Part shown: in pieces, positions 1-13,790 of the stretch | Layout: each line of letters begins with the position of its first letter | Numbering within the stretch: position 1 is the first letter of the stretch | Assembly: GCA_035079385.1 (NCBI GenBank) | Contig: JAVHKY010000001.1 | Coordinates: forward strand, 11,370,501 to 11,434,500 | DNA from: Aspidiotus rigidus | Lineage: Eukaryota; Arthropoda; Insecta; Hemiptera; Diaspididae | Length of the DNA stretch: 64,000 bases | Direction: 5' to 3' | Position numbers and translations under genes: made by a program | The notes under the pieces: generated by a model | Database searches by the model: none | The model's input: the letters and a program-made list of their open reading frames with translations, nothing else | Told to the model about the DNA's origin: nothing

Positions 1-2668
1 GAAGGGAAATTTAGGGTCAATGACCGCATTACTAGAGTTCTCAAGGTCAAACTCACGTCATTCCAGACGAACCACGGTGTTTCTTTTATCATCCGTATCA
101 ACGACAAATTGATTATCCTTCATCTTCTGCGGTAGCTTTTTTATCGTCTGCTTTAGAGGAAGGTGGGCACGAGGGATAGCCGAAGTGTGGATAATATCGG
201 CAAGCTGGTCGGCCATATCATGCGATCGTGACTATAACGGGACTATCTGTTAAGTAATGTTCCGTTCTGCCTTTGTTGAGTAGGTCCTCTTCATCATTAC
301 TGCGTTGAACGTCAGTTTTATACATTAGCCTTGTTTAAAATTTCATCTGCGAGTTAGTCTGGACCTCCCTTCCATCTTTCTTTTCTTCCAATCTCCGGAA
401 CTTTTTGATTTTCTCTTCTCTCAGACAGTGTTCAATGATTGTACAATCTCGATTCACTCCTTTGAGAAATGCATTTGTTTCGTTGCTGACTATTATTGTT
501 TCCACCAACTTGACATGGACCACCTACAGAAGTCTCGTGGTCTGACTCACATAACATATACCTTCGCCGCAGTTCCATAAGAATTTTTTGCAAGTTTTTC
601 TTCACAAATGGGCAATCTGTAAGCACGCGGTACCATATGAAGTTTGGTTGAGGCAATTTTATTGAAAGTCAACTTGATAAAAAAGTAGAACGCGCGATAT
701 GTGACAGTGTTATTTGAGAACAGGTTAACAACAACTTCATTTTTTTCGTTCCTGCATTTAAACTTGATCGTAATTGAAATACAAGGCTGTATTGGTGGTT
801 GTATGATTTCACATAATTGTAAATAATTGAAGAGTATTAATTATATTATGGAAAACATCGAATTCGAATATTAGATTAATTTGTGGATTAATAAGCGATA
901 GTCTTCTATACCGTCGTCCGTAAAATCTAATCAAATTCAAATTTCGATCTCTAATCATAGAGTCGTCAACTATCGACAAGAGAAGAAAAGCTTACAGATC
1001 GAACTGGTCTACTGATGATACAATTTTTCTTTTTTCAAACCTATTTTTACTTAAACAATGTTTTTTTTTTTTTTTTCAGTTCAATCGAGTGTATTCTAAT
1101 CAGACAGGTGTTCTATTTGTGGAGAAGTTTTATATCGAAAAATTCGGTGGATTGAAAAATTTGTAAAAATTTCGGGTGTATCGCGGCAAACGATTCACAA
1201 TTTACGCCGAAAATAAATCTCAACCCTCTTTCGAGTAAACGGAAATTTTATCTTTTTTATTAACAGTATAATAATTCGATTTATTTCGATTCATTAATCT
1301 TTCTATAAATATTTAACAAAAAGGAATATTCCTCCGAGAGTTTTTATGATTGAAAGAATAAGAGAGAGGAGGAGAGATGAAAATAAAAAAAATACGAACA
1401 TTTTTCAAGACGAATCTCTTTTCATACTCTTTCTTTATAATACCGTTCCGGTACGAATCTACACCGATGAACTTAAATTCTTATAAGAAAAATGCTAAGT
1501 TCGTTTCAGGAAATCAAAATTCTCCCTTTCCTTAGATTCTTTCCTTTTTTTTTTTTTCTTAACCTACGTGCACGTAATCTGGTCCGTATCTTTCTAGTTT
1601 CATTGTTTGCATACAGTGCGTATAAAGTATAATGAGAGGATATTCTATACTTTAAACAAACTCGTTCATATCTCAAAAAACTTCTGTATTTTGATTCGAC
1701 GAACAGCGATCTACCCACGCCGGGTGTAGGATTAAAAGAATGGATGAAACTTTAACAGGAAATTTCGACTTTTTTCTTTTTTTTTCCTTTCTTTCTTCAC
1801 TCTTTCTTTTTCTCTTCGACGATGAATGAGAGCAAATATTCAAATTTATTTACATCGGTAAGGCGAAATTTGGCTGTCGATGATGAGGCCTTCATTCGAT
1901 AGAGCTTATTCACCACTTCGCTTCAAGAATGAATTCGCGGTAGTGGCGGCATATATATTTCAAAAGCGGGCTGATTAAAAGCGTATTCGTTATAATTAGG
2001 TTTAAAAGAATCAATAAGTATTTCTTTCGAAAAAAAAGAGTAAAGCGTTCACTTCTTTCTGAATTCTTAAGGAAAGATTTAGGTAGTATGTATAGGTACA
2101 GCGAGATGAAAGAAAACAAGCTATAAAAAAGCAGATAATTGAATGAGTTTCAACGTAGAATCAATATTCCTGAAACTGTTTTTTTTTTTTTTTTTTTCTC
2201 TTTCTTTTTGAAAGTACCTACAAAATTAATTTACTAGCTTATTCATGCAGGTTATGTGAACTAAAAACCTTGCTCTAACATAAGTTCTTTTCGAACTACC
2301 GAAGAATCAAGATTCCTTAATAAAAAGAAATAACTTAGGTTGTTGAAAATTGTTAGAAAATTAACGTAAAATAGGCAGGTCCAAATTTTCATACATTTGA
2401 CGCCTACAATGAGGACAAAATACGATAGTTTTTGTCAGGGGTATTATGCATACTTAAAATGTTTAACGATAGCGAGATGTTGCGTTGGTCCGGTGAATTT
2501 CTACATGACTAAAAAAACATGATGACGAAAAAAAATAATAAAAATATAATTTGAACTAGATAATTACTTATATGAGAATTTAACTCATAATATTAACAGA
2601 AAATATAAAAAAGTTAAACATAATGAGGTAGAGGAAACATGCTTAAAAACTATAGGCCTTGCTAAACG
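1..2668. other. No recognised gene; downstream flank of copy A
   Basis: AT-rich sequence with homopolymer T and A runs. A short open stretch on the minus strand near 90-219 (starting MADQLADIIHTS) has no family I recognise. Bases about 2390-2660 are the duplicated downstream flank of the esterase unit and recur at 29020-29300, 61900-62130 and partly near 14820-14960. Confidence 0.5.
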
Positions 2669-3072
2669 TCAAACGTAGTTACTAAAAACTGGAACTTTCC
2701 TCCAATAACTATACTTTTCTAAAAAGTAATCGCGTTCCATAGACCCATTCCTAATAATATGCAGAAATTCCATTCGTGGCGTTGACACTGGCAGCCAAGA
2801 GCTGAAAACGCTCATATTGATGGGGAACGGCACGTTTGGATTCCTTTAAAATGGATGAAGCTGAGAGTTAGGAGAGTGAAAACAAGAAGCAACTACCAAG
2901 TAAATAATACTTTTAGGTACCTACAACAGATGTCCGATTATCCAAACCCCAATTATTTGGGCGTCCCGTTACTCGGGTAGTCACTCCTCTATTTTTCTTT
3001 TCTTCCTTAGTGCGGTGGTTCGTAGTATTTGATTTATAGAATTTGTTACGTACTAAAAATAATAAGAAGCGA

Positions 3073-4010
3073 ATGAAGTACCTAGGCATCTGGTTTGACT
3101 CAACGCTGAGCTTCAGGCACCATTTCCTAATGGCAGCGGAAAAGGCAGGCAGGGTAGTTGCATACCTAAGGAACCTAAAAGGATCACGATGAGCACCACC
3201 TTTTCGATCCTTTTACATGGTTCCCAGTATTGGCCGACCCGATGAAGATACCGTATTGAAAGAGATCGACGGTAAAGATCCAACAAAGAGCTGCGCTGAG
3301 ATGTGTTGGTGCTTACCGCACTGTCTCGACGGAGGATCTTTACGTATTAGCACATTCGCCACCAAACGAGCTCCTTGCTGAGGAGACAGCTGTGGTGTTC
3401 AAAGCAAAAAAGACAACAACGACCAATCAGAGGCTTTACGGGTCAAACGGGAACCCAGGCGCTCTTTGCTCGTAAAATGGCAATCAAGAATTGCCCAGAG
3501 CAAACTGGGTACGTGGACAACCCGTGTGTTAATAGGCGACCTTGATGAGAGGATGAACTGAGTCCATGGTCAGCAAAACTTTCACCTAACGCAGCTGTTA
3601 AGCGGCCATGATTGCTTCAAGAAGTACCTCAACGAGAAATTAAGGAAAGTTGAGCAGCGCTGCAGCCACGAGTGGGATGATGGACCACAGCACACCTTAT
3701 TTGAGTGGTCGCTTCAAGATATTGCAGTAGATGAAGCGCTTGCCCCGAGCAGCTTGATATCCACCATCTTAGGTTCCGAGGAAGCAACCAGGTGTCTGCA
3801 TTTGCGGCCACCGTTATAAAAAAGAAGATGAACCAGGAATGGAACAGGGAAATGCAGAACCACTCTATGGCCGATTCGACACCAGTGTGCCATCAACGTT
3901 CAGATGTGCAGGAAGAGGAGGAAGATTATCCCTGTAGAAAGAAGAAGATGACGAGACTCCAACAGTCGTCTACTATATCTATTGTGGTGGTGTTGTTGTT
4001 GTGTGTATTC
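3073..4010 (+). mobile_element. Non-LTR retrotransposon relic (R1/Jockey-like RT C-terminus)
   Basis: The plus strand begins with KYLGIWFDSTLSFRHHF followed by AAEKAGRVVAYLRNL, typical of the region after the reverse transcriptase palm in R1/Jockey-type LINEs. Further on, in changing frames, are GHDCFKKYLNEKLRKVEQ and HEWDDGPQHTLFE, the family's C-terminal block before its zinc-knuckle-like end. Several stops and frameshifts make it dead. It lies in the last intron of copy A. Confidence 0.7.
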
Positions 4011-4239
4011 TAATGCTTTTTTCGTACTGGGAAGCACTGCAACCTGGTGGTTGCCGAGTAGAAGAGGGGGTTCACCAGGGGATTCTTCCAACAGTGAAGT
4101 TATATCCGAAAGGGTACATTCCGGTGTTGAAGGAAACAAATTAAATGCATACGCAACCCACACCCACTCTGTCATGGAGGATGGGCGCGTGCCGTTGCAC
4201 AAGTGACATAAGCGAATACTAATTGTAATATTACCTAAA

Positions 4240-5010
4240 AATTTGGTTCACTTTCTTTACGTTCACACTTCTTCTGTGGAAAACGTAAAAAAAAGTGGAA
4301 CACCAAAAAAAAATGGTCTTATTCAATGAACAGGAATTTTCATTATCCAAACTACCTCTGGTGCCAAGGAGTCTGGATAATTGGACTTCTACTGTACTGC
4401 TTACAAGAAAATCTTAGTTTAAATAACATTTTTGAAGAGAAACTTATTTTGACATGTTTTCTATCTGAATTGCTCTGAGTAACTCCCCTCTCCCTCCATA
4501 AGTTCGGAATTTGTATCTGTACGAACGTGACCTTGGAACTTGAAGAAATTTAGAAAAATTTAAACTTACCCCAGGATCCTGCATTTGACTGTGCTGAAAT
4601 AGCCTATAGTGTTAACACACAGTATTCGAGGTTAAAATTTGAGGAGGAGAACGAGCGGAGCGAGTGAGCACGTGTCTCAACTAGGCTAATACAGGTCGAG
4701 TATACTAGGTTCACATTGAAAGAGGATGGGGAGTGGAGCATGAGAGGCCATCAGGTGTTAGTTGCTGGTCTTTTTGACTTATTGGAAGTTCTGAGCCCAC
4801 AAATGATCAAGCATACCTCTATGGAGCTTTTTATAAGCCTAAAAGCTAGGTTAAAGTTTCGACCTGTAGGTGCGGAACTGACTTAAATTGATGAATATAA
4901 TCAAGTCATTTTAAATACTCCTACGTAGGGCAGATAGAAAGACATGAAACAGAATCTTCATTTATTTGACGCTGCCATAACATTTGTTGTTTGCATTCAT
5001 CGTTTAGTCA
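4240..5010. repeat. Dispersed repeat shared by the downstream flanks of the esterase copies
   Basis: This intron segment recurs at about 34500-35225 and 62560-63250, and its right part at 17690-17850. Recognisable pieces are a short ggtgttagttgctggtc block and a gttctgagccaacaaat block. Copies at 28380-28520 share the Tttcaagt/gacttgaaa part. It was probably carried along in the tandem duplication plus older dispersal. No coding content seen. Confidence 0.6.
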
Positions 5011-8000
5011 AAAATTCGTACGTTTATTTTGTTCCTACCCAGAAAACATTATCGTCTAGTTCAATTAGGCTGAGACGGGAGTAGTCTTCTATTAGTTGTA
5101 TCAACAGATTATCTAGAAATCAATCATCTTACCCACTATGGACGAAATTCACCCATCGAGTGATCATTTCATCACCAAATTCATAATCCTCGGCTGCTAT
5201 TCCTTCTCCGTTAGTTCTATTAAACATGAGATTCAATTCGCTCGTATGTCCAATACCTGCACAAATCGTCATACTCGTAATTAATTACCTATTTTAAATC
5301 ATTGGAAAACTCATGCCTATCCAGAATTCTGCAATTATGTTTAACATGAGTACCAACCGAGAAATAAGGTATCGGGTAGTTCTCCAACGTTTCGATAGTC
5401 GTACAAGTACAAATATTTTACAGCTTCATACTTTTCCACTGTATCTATAAGGCCGAGACCAAACATAATTCCATTTAGTAACTATAATAAAATAAAACAG
5501 AATCTTCATAAAGAAAATACTCGAGTTATTCATTCAATTCAATTGTATTGTTGAATTCACCTCGATTAAATTCAGTGCCGTGGATTCACTGATATGAGTA
5601 GTTTCATTTTTAAAAAATCTCATTTTTGCTGATTGTAAAATATAATCGAGGTCATTTGGTTTGCACGACCATTTCAGGCTGCTTAATATGGGAAGCCATA
5701 ATTTGTAATTGTTTGTAAGGCTCCAACCTTTACCAGTCACCCAACATGAAACAAAATCAAAGTTTTACCACTTTTACGTTTGTTATCAAAGGTAGGTACC
5801 AACAAAATAATGTTAAGTGATATTTTATCTTGAAAGTATATGGCTCAGGTTATAATAATGGCAAAATGATGTACCTAGTGGAAGGAGGAATTAAAGGCCG
5901 GTGAATACTCTACTAATACAATTTTTCTTCAGAAATATTGTTCATGTTATTTGTTTATTTTATTAGAGTTAATTTTCTTTCGAGGAGAAGAACCCCTTAG
6001 TGATTCACCTAACTTCATGCCTATCTACAAAGCTAAAGGTTAAAAATCATTACAAAGTCCTCGTTTCTGAAGCTCGATTCCGACAATGCGGAATTTCCCT
6101 TTTATATGAAGAACCAAAACTCTGAAATTCTGTTAAATTCAAATTATCCTAGTGGTGTTTGAAATGATGACTTGATTTCTTCAATTTCCCGATCTTCTCA
6201 AACAAACACCTATAGAGTCATTTTAAATGGGAGACTTCAGACACCTAATTGTTGAGAACACACTGGAACTGTGGCGGACGTCAAGAGTGCCAGATTTCTT
6301 CCATATTTTAACCGCACACTTCTGGTGCAAAAACAGGTGATCTCTCGAAGATTTATAAAACTGGTTGCACAATCGTATACTTATACCTACCTCGAATCAG
6401 AGCAGCCACTTCCCCGCTAGTCATACCCAGTAGCCATGGTTTGGTATGCGATAGACACGTTGCTATCACAGGATTTGCAGTCAGAAACGCATTGCGGACG
6501 TGTTTTTCCTCTATGACAGGTTTGAAAATGAGAGGTTGATACGATTCATTCAAAAGCTATGTATAGAACCAGAGTAATAAGTATACATTGATATATGTAA
6601 TAGTTCCTCCAGATTACGTATTTTTCTGCATTTCAATTCTGATACCATTTACAGATTTTTAATAAGAATTTGTTATTATTCTAGTAGGTAAGTACTTACA
6701 CGTAGTTTTTCAGCAGCTGTTACCAGTTCCTCAGCGTCTTTTTGTTGCAAACAAACCTTCAATGATTTCGACGTGTCCGTTGTACAGTTTACTTCTTTTG
6801 CAAACCTATGAGCAATGGATCTAGCTATGTCACCTGTCCAGAAGGACACTGGGCTTGTAATGAATCCACTCTGCAAATTATGACTTGATCGAAATAATCT
6901 GGAAAAATACTCATAATGAATAAAATAATGTATAGGTAGGTAAGACAAATTGAACATGTGAATTTTGAAGACCTTTGCTCAGTGGCGAGAAAGTGTGGGC
7001 ATGTACGCATATTGAACCCGAACTATGTCCGTGCAGAGTTATCCTATGTGGATCTCCACCAAAATTGTATATATTTTCTTTCGTCCATTTCATAGCCAGA
7101 GTTTGGTCTTTTAGCGCCATATTTCCTGGTAAAACTGTATCACCAGCGCTCAAAAAACCCAAAACTCCCAATCTATAACTCACCATTACCATTATGATTT
7201 CTCTGTTCATAATAAATTCTGGGCGGTTTTCCGTTGTAGAACCGAATATAAATCTGCCTCCGAAAACAGAGAACAATACTGGTATATTGCTTCCAGGTCT
7301 TGCATTCTGGATGACAAATGAAATTGCATTTCATTTTTTTGGATTTGAAAGATAAAATGCTTCTATAGGCTACCTATTATGAGCTAATAATTTTTCAAAC
7401 CAATGGAGTGTGAACATTCACATGAAGACAGTCCTCTTGTCCAGCGTAAGTTACGGCCATGTCGGGTATTTGTGAGCATAATGGAGGTTGTATGGTAGCA
7501 TCGAAAATACCCGGCCATGCATCAGCTGGAACTGGAGGCTGAAATTTAGAAGTAAGGAAATGCGCTTTAAATAAGCTCTGTCTTAGGTAAACCTAAAAAA
7601 TAATCAACGCTTCAGTTTCATTTAAGCAAAAGATTTATACGACGACTTGGATAGTATTTTCAAGACAAGAAGATCGGTCGAAAAATACTGTCATGTTGAA
7701 GATGGAAGATACGATATTTCGCGCGGACAGTTATTTATAAAAAGCAAGTTAATATTTTTGTACGATAAGTACTCGGAATAACACTTAACGGATATCTAAT
7801 TTAGGTACATCGGTTGGTAGCCACATTCATATATTATAAAATATATCATGCTTTGGAACCGGTTTGAATGATTTCATTTCTTATTCCATGCAATTTCGTA
7901 TACCTACTTACAATACAGAATGATGAATACTTACAGTAAAAATTGGTTAGTTGCAGATACTGTAAAACGTAAGAGATATTGTCCGAATTATTTTTGAGGG

Positions 8001-8218
8001 CTTTCGTGAGGGAGGAGGGGGTATTAGTAGCGGTGCGAAGCGATAGTAGTTGGATCTTGAAATTAATTTAGGTTTCTCTTTCTGTTTCAAGTTTACTTAT
8101 ACTGAAAAATTTTTCATAATCTTTTCTGTTGTCAACTTAACCCAGCAAGACAATTATTCTATATTTTCATAGAGTGCGGAGTTGAAACCTTAACAATATT
8201 GAGATGTTCTCAGACGAT

Positions 8219-10948
8219 CCCCGGTTGACAGAATCTGACAGATAACAAAATTCTTACAGAATGAGACTCACTTTATTCTCTGTCACTTTCAAAAATGACA
8301 GAATTGTGACAGAATCATGTCAGACAGACAACATCATTATGACAGAGTTGTGGTAGAATTCTGGCAGAATTTAAAAGTACTGCCATTAGTCTGTTGTCAT
8401 TCTCAAAATATTTTGCTGTCATCATTGTGTCAGAATTAAAGCAGGATGGTCACAGAATAGAAGCGTCAGGTAAAAACAGAAATGTGAGAGAAAAAAAAAA
8501 AAAAAAAATGTAATGTCGTTTTCACTTTAGTATTGTATCAGAAATCTGTTAAACTTGTGACACAATTTCTACAAGATAATGACAGATTTACAACATGAAT
8601 GTTAAATGATTACGACACAATTATGACAGAAACATAATGAAATTATTTACCTGATTCTGTGGATTAGAGGAGGACGCCAACTTGCCGAACATTGATTGTA
8701 GGCAATTTTGGTGTAGATTGAATTCAAATCATTTCATAAAAATATAGATTATAATTTTTTCGTTTCAAATTGATGACCAAACCATAATTATTTAAAAAGA
8801 AATTTGAATGATTTTTCAGAATAAAAATACGGATTTAGTGATAATAATTTTTTTTGTTTTTCAATAATATTATTGAAAAAATGTACGAACTTGTATAACA
8901 CAATTTACAATTTTTCAATAAAATTTTAATCAGAGCTCGTATTTTCAACGCTAGAAATGAGGAGTTTTAGCAATTTAATGTTACATTTTTGGCATTATTT
9001 GGCATTGAAAAAAAAAAAAAATGAAAAATAAGCGTTTTTAACTAGAATTATTCAATTTCTATTAAAATTACGTGATTTTTCACCAAAATAAACAAATTTT
9101 GGGGATCAAACTCATCAATACAAAACCATAGCAATTTTTCAATTTTGGACTAAAAATACTTATAAAAAAATACTACCCAATTTTTACCAAAATCGCTAAA
9201 TTTCGTTTATTTTCAGCAAAATTCAGCACAGTTTGTTTAAGATTTTATAATTTTGGACGAGATAGCCTATTCTAACAAACTGGTCATTTTCGGCCTCATT
9301 CTGCTTTAAGCCCCAATTTTGGTAATTTTTGGCAAAATAAAAATTTTTTACAGGATTTGTCAAATTTTCCGCATAAATACAAAATATACTTCCATCTGTG
9401 ATGTTTGATATAAGTTTGAATTGGCACTGTACATGGTAGGCAACTCAAAAAAAATTCCAAGACCCGAAGAATCTACGTAGAACTCTTTGAAAAGAAAGAC
9501 AACTTCTATCTGATTTCCAAGCTTCCTACCCTTAGAAAGAGGTTTTGACAATTTCCAAGAAACCCTGACTCTAATTTATAATAATAAACATAGCTCTCAA
9601 ACTAGATAATCAAACTCTTATGAATTTGGGGATTTCGAACTTTAATAAATTTTGAAGTATAAGGCAACCAATAATTATTTAAAAATGATGTCCAGAAAAA
9701 TTTTTCAAGTTTTTCTTGAAGGCCCAAAATGCATGTACATATTTTAAACTAGGGTATGAGAAGAATTAATTAATTTTGAATGAAAAAGTGAAAACAATTT
9801 TGATTCTCAATATTCCTGAAGTTTTCTTCTTTTCTTTTTTTCTTTCTTTTTCTTTCTTTCTTTCTGTCTGTTTTTTTTTTTTTCAATGAGCTATTTTACT
9901 ATACACAAGGGGTCGTTAGCTTTTACGTTGGGAAAAAGTATTGGGGTTGAATGAATTTGTAACAGTAATAAGGACCGGAGGAAGTCAAGAGCGTCAGTAA
10001 TGGATTCTGGTTTTTGAAGAGAACAAAGGAGACTTGAGAGGGGACAGAGAATGGTTTCTTGAGGTTTAGGAGGTACGGAAAAGTGAAGAAATGGGAGCCA
10101 TATAACTCCTCAGCTTGGCAGTATTGGCATGAGGGTGGAGTGGACGGCCCTGGGAAAAGGAAGAAGTGAGTTAGCGTGTGCTAAATTCTTAGTCGTTCTA
10201 GGACTATTTAATTCTTTACAGCGCGTGGCATGAGAAACAAATTGAAGATAGAAATCAGGAATTTTTAACTAAACAAAGTTCATTATGGGGTTCAGAGGAC
10301 CGCAAGAAAGTTGATGGTAAGCGATAATGAGCGTCTTGAATTTTCTGTGAAACTTGAAAATAATAAAGAATTGGAATCCCTGTTGAATGTGATCATAACA
10401 TTTTTAGAAGAGACTCTAAACGCTTTGGAGAAAAAGAGTTAACTTACGCATAAGATGACATTAAACTAAGTTTACCTTACGGCTGAGCTAAGAGAGAGGA
10501 CACGAAAAAAAATTTCAGGCTGCAAACTAGAAGCCAAAAAGGGAAATGATGAGCAGGTTCTAGGCTAGCTCAATTAATATTGAACTGGACTCATTTTTAG
10601 GTAAGAAACTTAATAGGCTAAATATTCTTGTAGCTCGGCTGTCACAATTTTGAAGACAAAATTCTCACAATATTCTAACGCAAAATTGAGAGATATATTG
10701 ACAGGAATATTAGAGATTGGCAGCATTCTATCACATTTTCCGTCTTAATCTCAACAGTAGAATCCTCACAGTATTTTACACACATAATAACAGTATTCTT
10801 ACAAGATGATACCTGAAGTGACACCATTTTAACAGAATTGTAACAGAACTAACAGAATCTTCACATTCTGACAGATGGCAGAATAGGTCCCACATTCCGA
10901 CAGAATTATTGCAGATTGGTGGCATTCTGTCATTTTCCGTCAACCGGG
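8219..10948. mobile_element. Non-autonomous element with terminal arrays of TGACAGAAT-like motifs
   Basis: The left end starts CCCCGGTTGACAG and the right end, read in reverse, starts CCCGGTTGACGG, so the termini are inverted. Inside each end lie some 300-400 bases dominated by degenerate TGACAGAAT (or its complement) motifs. Copy C has an uninterrupted equivalent near 42050 (CAGACGATCGATAATTTGAGG), which marks this as an insertion. The interior is AT-rich with no coding sequence I recognise. The superfamily is not clear; the array-in-terminal-repeat layout resembles the MULE in copy B. Confidence 0.65.
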
Positions 10949-12479
10949 TCGAGTTATAGGAAATTTTTTGAGGTCAAGGAACACAATCTTGTGGACTGGG
11001 TAAAATTGTGGTAATGTGAAGATTGGCAACCTTTGGACGGAATGTAGGATTCATGAAGATGAGAAAGCATTGGTTCTTGAACCGGTATTTCAAGGACAGA
11101 AGGTGAATTATGGGTACTAATTTAAGGATCTTGTGATTATAGCGCAAAACTTATGACTTATAGGTAAGGGAACTTGTATATTTCAGCACCACCAGTACAT
11201 AGATTCTCTTGCCTCCCCATCGATGGATAACCAGTTATGCAAAATGCCGTTGGAATTGGGAACAGAGGAGACTTGTGACGCCTGTGACGGTAGTTTGTGA
11301 CGGCAATCATCCATTTAAAAAGCTTTGTGACCAACGGGAACACTTCCTCATCTTATAAGTTGCTTATACTTTTTAATCTAACTTATTTGAGGTTTTTTTT
11401 TCGGAAAAATTACCATAATGATTTAGGTAGAATCAATTTCTTTCCGGCATTACAAATTATTCGAGTTCAATTGAATCAATGCGTTTTTTAATTTTACGGT
11501 CATCCATCATTTCTCTCGAGTTCAATTCTTAGGTTTTATGATTTAGACTTCATTATTTATATTGCAATATAAAGGCTTACTTCAAACCGCAGATTTCCAG
11601 TGGGTGCCTTCGCATATGGAATTCCATAATAAGCGATGAATTTGGTCTGGTTTCTTGCTACTTGCGTTACACCTTCAACCAGTCCATATTTCGTTCGTAC
11701 TACGTGAGAATGACTTGCTTCGTCTGTGGAGAAAATACAAGTGGTAGCCTGTGAAGATTTTCAAAAACTAACGTTACTTACACCTTTTTTTCTTCACCAG
11801 AGATTTGAAATTGTTACATGTATGGGCCAGCCCAGTGCAGTATGTTAGTAGATAGAATTTCAGAATAGATTAAATAGAACGTCATATAGGTTTTTATAAG
11901 AGACTATTGAACGGGAAAACTACGACCTAATTTGGGGATAACCAATAATAGTGTCTTCATTCTTTGGGGAACCCCATGTATTCAGGATTGTAGGTGACAA
12001 TTTTATAGCTTTTTAGCCATTAAGAAGTGGGAATAGGCCTACTTATCATTTTTTCCGTGGGTACCTACTAATTAGTAATACAGTGGAACAAAATGCACTG
12101 TACGATGCACAACCGGTTGCAAGGTCAAGCCTTGTCGAGAGTTTCGAAACAACCCAAATATATCGCAGCAATCATAGTTTCATTAGTTCAAATACTGCAC
12201 ATGAGGAAGTGTCTGGGCAAAAACATTCTATCCGTTGGAATACAGAGGTCAAGAATAAAAACGCGAAAAGAAAAAGGGAAAATATGCAGCAAGACGGCCG
12301 TATGAAAATCCATATTCCACATGTTATAAAATTCATTTCGTTCACTTACCAAGACTAGATATCAACTTCAACCTTGAAAAATTTATAAATCCGAGACAAA
12401 ATATAAGTACAGCTCGCCACATCTTTTTTGTTCAGAAAATACCTCAATTTGGTTGCGTCCTATTACATAGCATCTTTGC

Positions 12480-12493
12480 TTCATATATAAGAA
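12480..12493 (-). promoter_or_regulatory. Candidate TATA box of carboxylesterase copy A
   Basis: On the minus strand this reads TTCTTATATATGAAG, about 65 bases upstream of the predicted start codon of copy A. The spacing would give a 5' leader of roughly 35-40 bases. Position and sequence are seen; promoter function is inference. Confidence 0.4.
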
Positions 12494-13149
12494 GGCGTTC
12501 GCGTTCACTTGTAAAATACGGTGATAATGTTTTTTTCCGAACTATATCCAAATTCAACGTTCTTCATTCTACCGACAATCTTTTCGTAGTCGTTTTTAAA
12601 GTTCGTAATTTTCATTTTTAAAGACTGGATCCACGAATAAGGATGTATCAAAACGTTGTATCGGATTTAGAACATCAGGTAGAGCTTACCGCTCCTCGTA
12701 GTAGCTAATCGTAGAATACTATGGGCCAGTTTTGCCAACAACGCTTAAAGTCACGTGACAGGTTGAGCTGCGATTTTGGCGACTTAAGCTACGATTAGCA
12801 CTAAATCGACGATTCGTACTTTGGTAAAACTGACCCTATACGTATGCCGTACTGTGGTTTCAGAAGTACAATCAAGTTTCCGAAGGTCAGGAACACAACG
12901 TGTCTGCGCAAGGGAGGGTATGGTGAAGCATACAGGTTGTACGACAACTCTTTCCATGTACACAATTCTGCATGCTGATACGATATCGATATTTTTATTC
13001 TTAGGTAGTCGGTCGCAGAGGTTACTGCAGTGAACTTGTTGCCTGTCTCTCGTTTCATTCGATTTCTAGTAGTAACGGCGTCACATTCATGACACGGTCA
13101 TGTAATCAAAAAGGTTTAAAACATAACCTTCGAAGCACAGGCTACCACC

Positions 13150-13790
13150 AACCGAATCACCGATCTTTCCATCAAAGTTGGCCCCAGAGACACCATTTCT
13201 ACTTTATGTACTGCTCTTGCACACTAATTCTCCTGATTTTATGATACCTCATACCTGTAATTTGGTCGAAAATTTACAAAAGAAGATACATCGCCACCGT
13301 CTGATAGTATCCAAGGCTGACAAAGATGATTCCATGCTGATTCTGCGGAGAAGGATGAATACGACAAAAGAGCCTCGACTTTTTGGAGAGCAGTAGATGC
13401 AATGTCAGTGGTATCGATTCTTGTTTTAATTTTTCCAGTTATGTCCGTGATGTTCGATTGAATGTTAACAGATGCACATCCTCGTTGGAAAATCCAAAAT
13501 CCATCCTCATCTCTAACCCTGTGCCTTCTCTGGACTACGGTCTCCTTAAACTCCCTAAAGAGAATATCCCTATTGGGCCAGTGGTGTCACTCATTTCTTT
13601 TCCGATTTAATAAGCTTTCTAAATTCCTCGATCAATGGTTTAAGTCATTGGTCAGTTAGCAGTCCCAGGTCGCCGTTAATAATTCTCCTGAATTAGTGTA
13701 AATGGTTTCCTCCCTCCTGGTGGTTCTATTCTCGTCTCCTTTGATATTAAAAGTATGTCCCTTATTTCTTCGCGGCGTGAGAGACGGAAT
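13150..13790 (+). pseudogene. Penelope-like element reverse transcriptase fragment
   Basis: Broken open stretches encode LIVSKADKDDSMLIL, then NPVPSLDYGLLKLPKEN, IGPVVSLISFPI and KLSKFLDQWFKSLV in different frames, then a SILVSFDIKS block. These match the order in the Penelope element at 45.3-45.86 kb (ITEADKG, YGLPKVHK, RPVVSFISS, KFLDRWFKN, SFDVVGLFPN). Frameshifts show it is dead. It lies between copies A and B. Confidence 0.7.

Larger units (their letters stand above)
2669..12422 (-). pseudogene. Carboxylesterase-like gene, copy A (frameshifted)
   Basis: Type-B carboxylesterase-like gene; intact relatives hydrolyse ester substrates and are usually secreted. Exons, 5' to 3' on the minus strand: 12422-12350 (signal peptide, starts MWRAVLIFCLGF), 11723-11581 (GIPYAKAPTGNLRFE), 7538-7401 (AGQEDCLHVNVHTP), 7306-6973 (serine elbow GHSSGS), 6898-6700, 6556-6391 (acidic residue in GMTSGEVAAL), 5727-5561, 5481-5358, 5256-5133 (His in GIGHTSEL), 2843-2669 (last exon, ends VFSNYV-stop). 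Exon lengths and phases match copies B and C except exon 5, which is 199 instead of 197 nt: two extra A bases at about 6874-6877 (plus strand) break the reading frame at the VIMQSG block and give a stop near 6825, before the Glu and His are reached. No alternative acceptor nearby restores the frame. Everything else is open, so this is a young pseudogene or a sequencing error. The intron between exons 2 and 3 carries a 2.7-kb repeat element. Confidence 0.83.

Noticed and set aside
3900..4206. 100-codon minus-strand and 74-codon plus-strand frames
   Set aside because: They overlap the decayed LINE tail and a low-complexity stretch, and match no family.
8219..8640. CRISPR-like array from the repeated TGACAGAAT words
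   Set aside because: Repeats are degenerate, irregularly spaced, lack spacers of fixed length, and the genome is eukaryotic.
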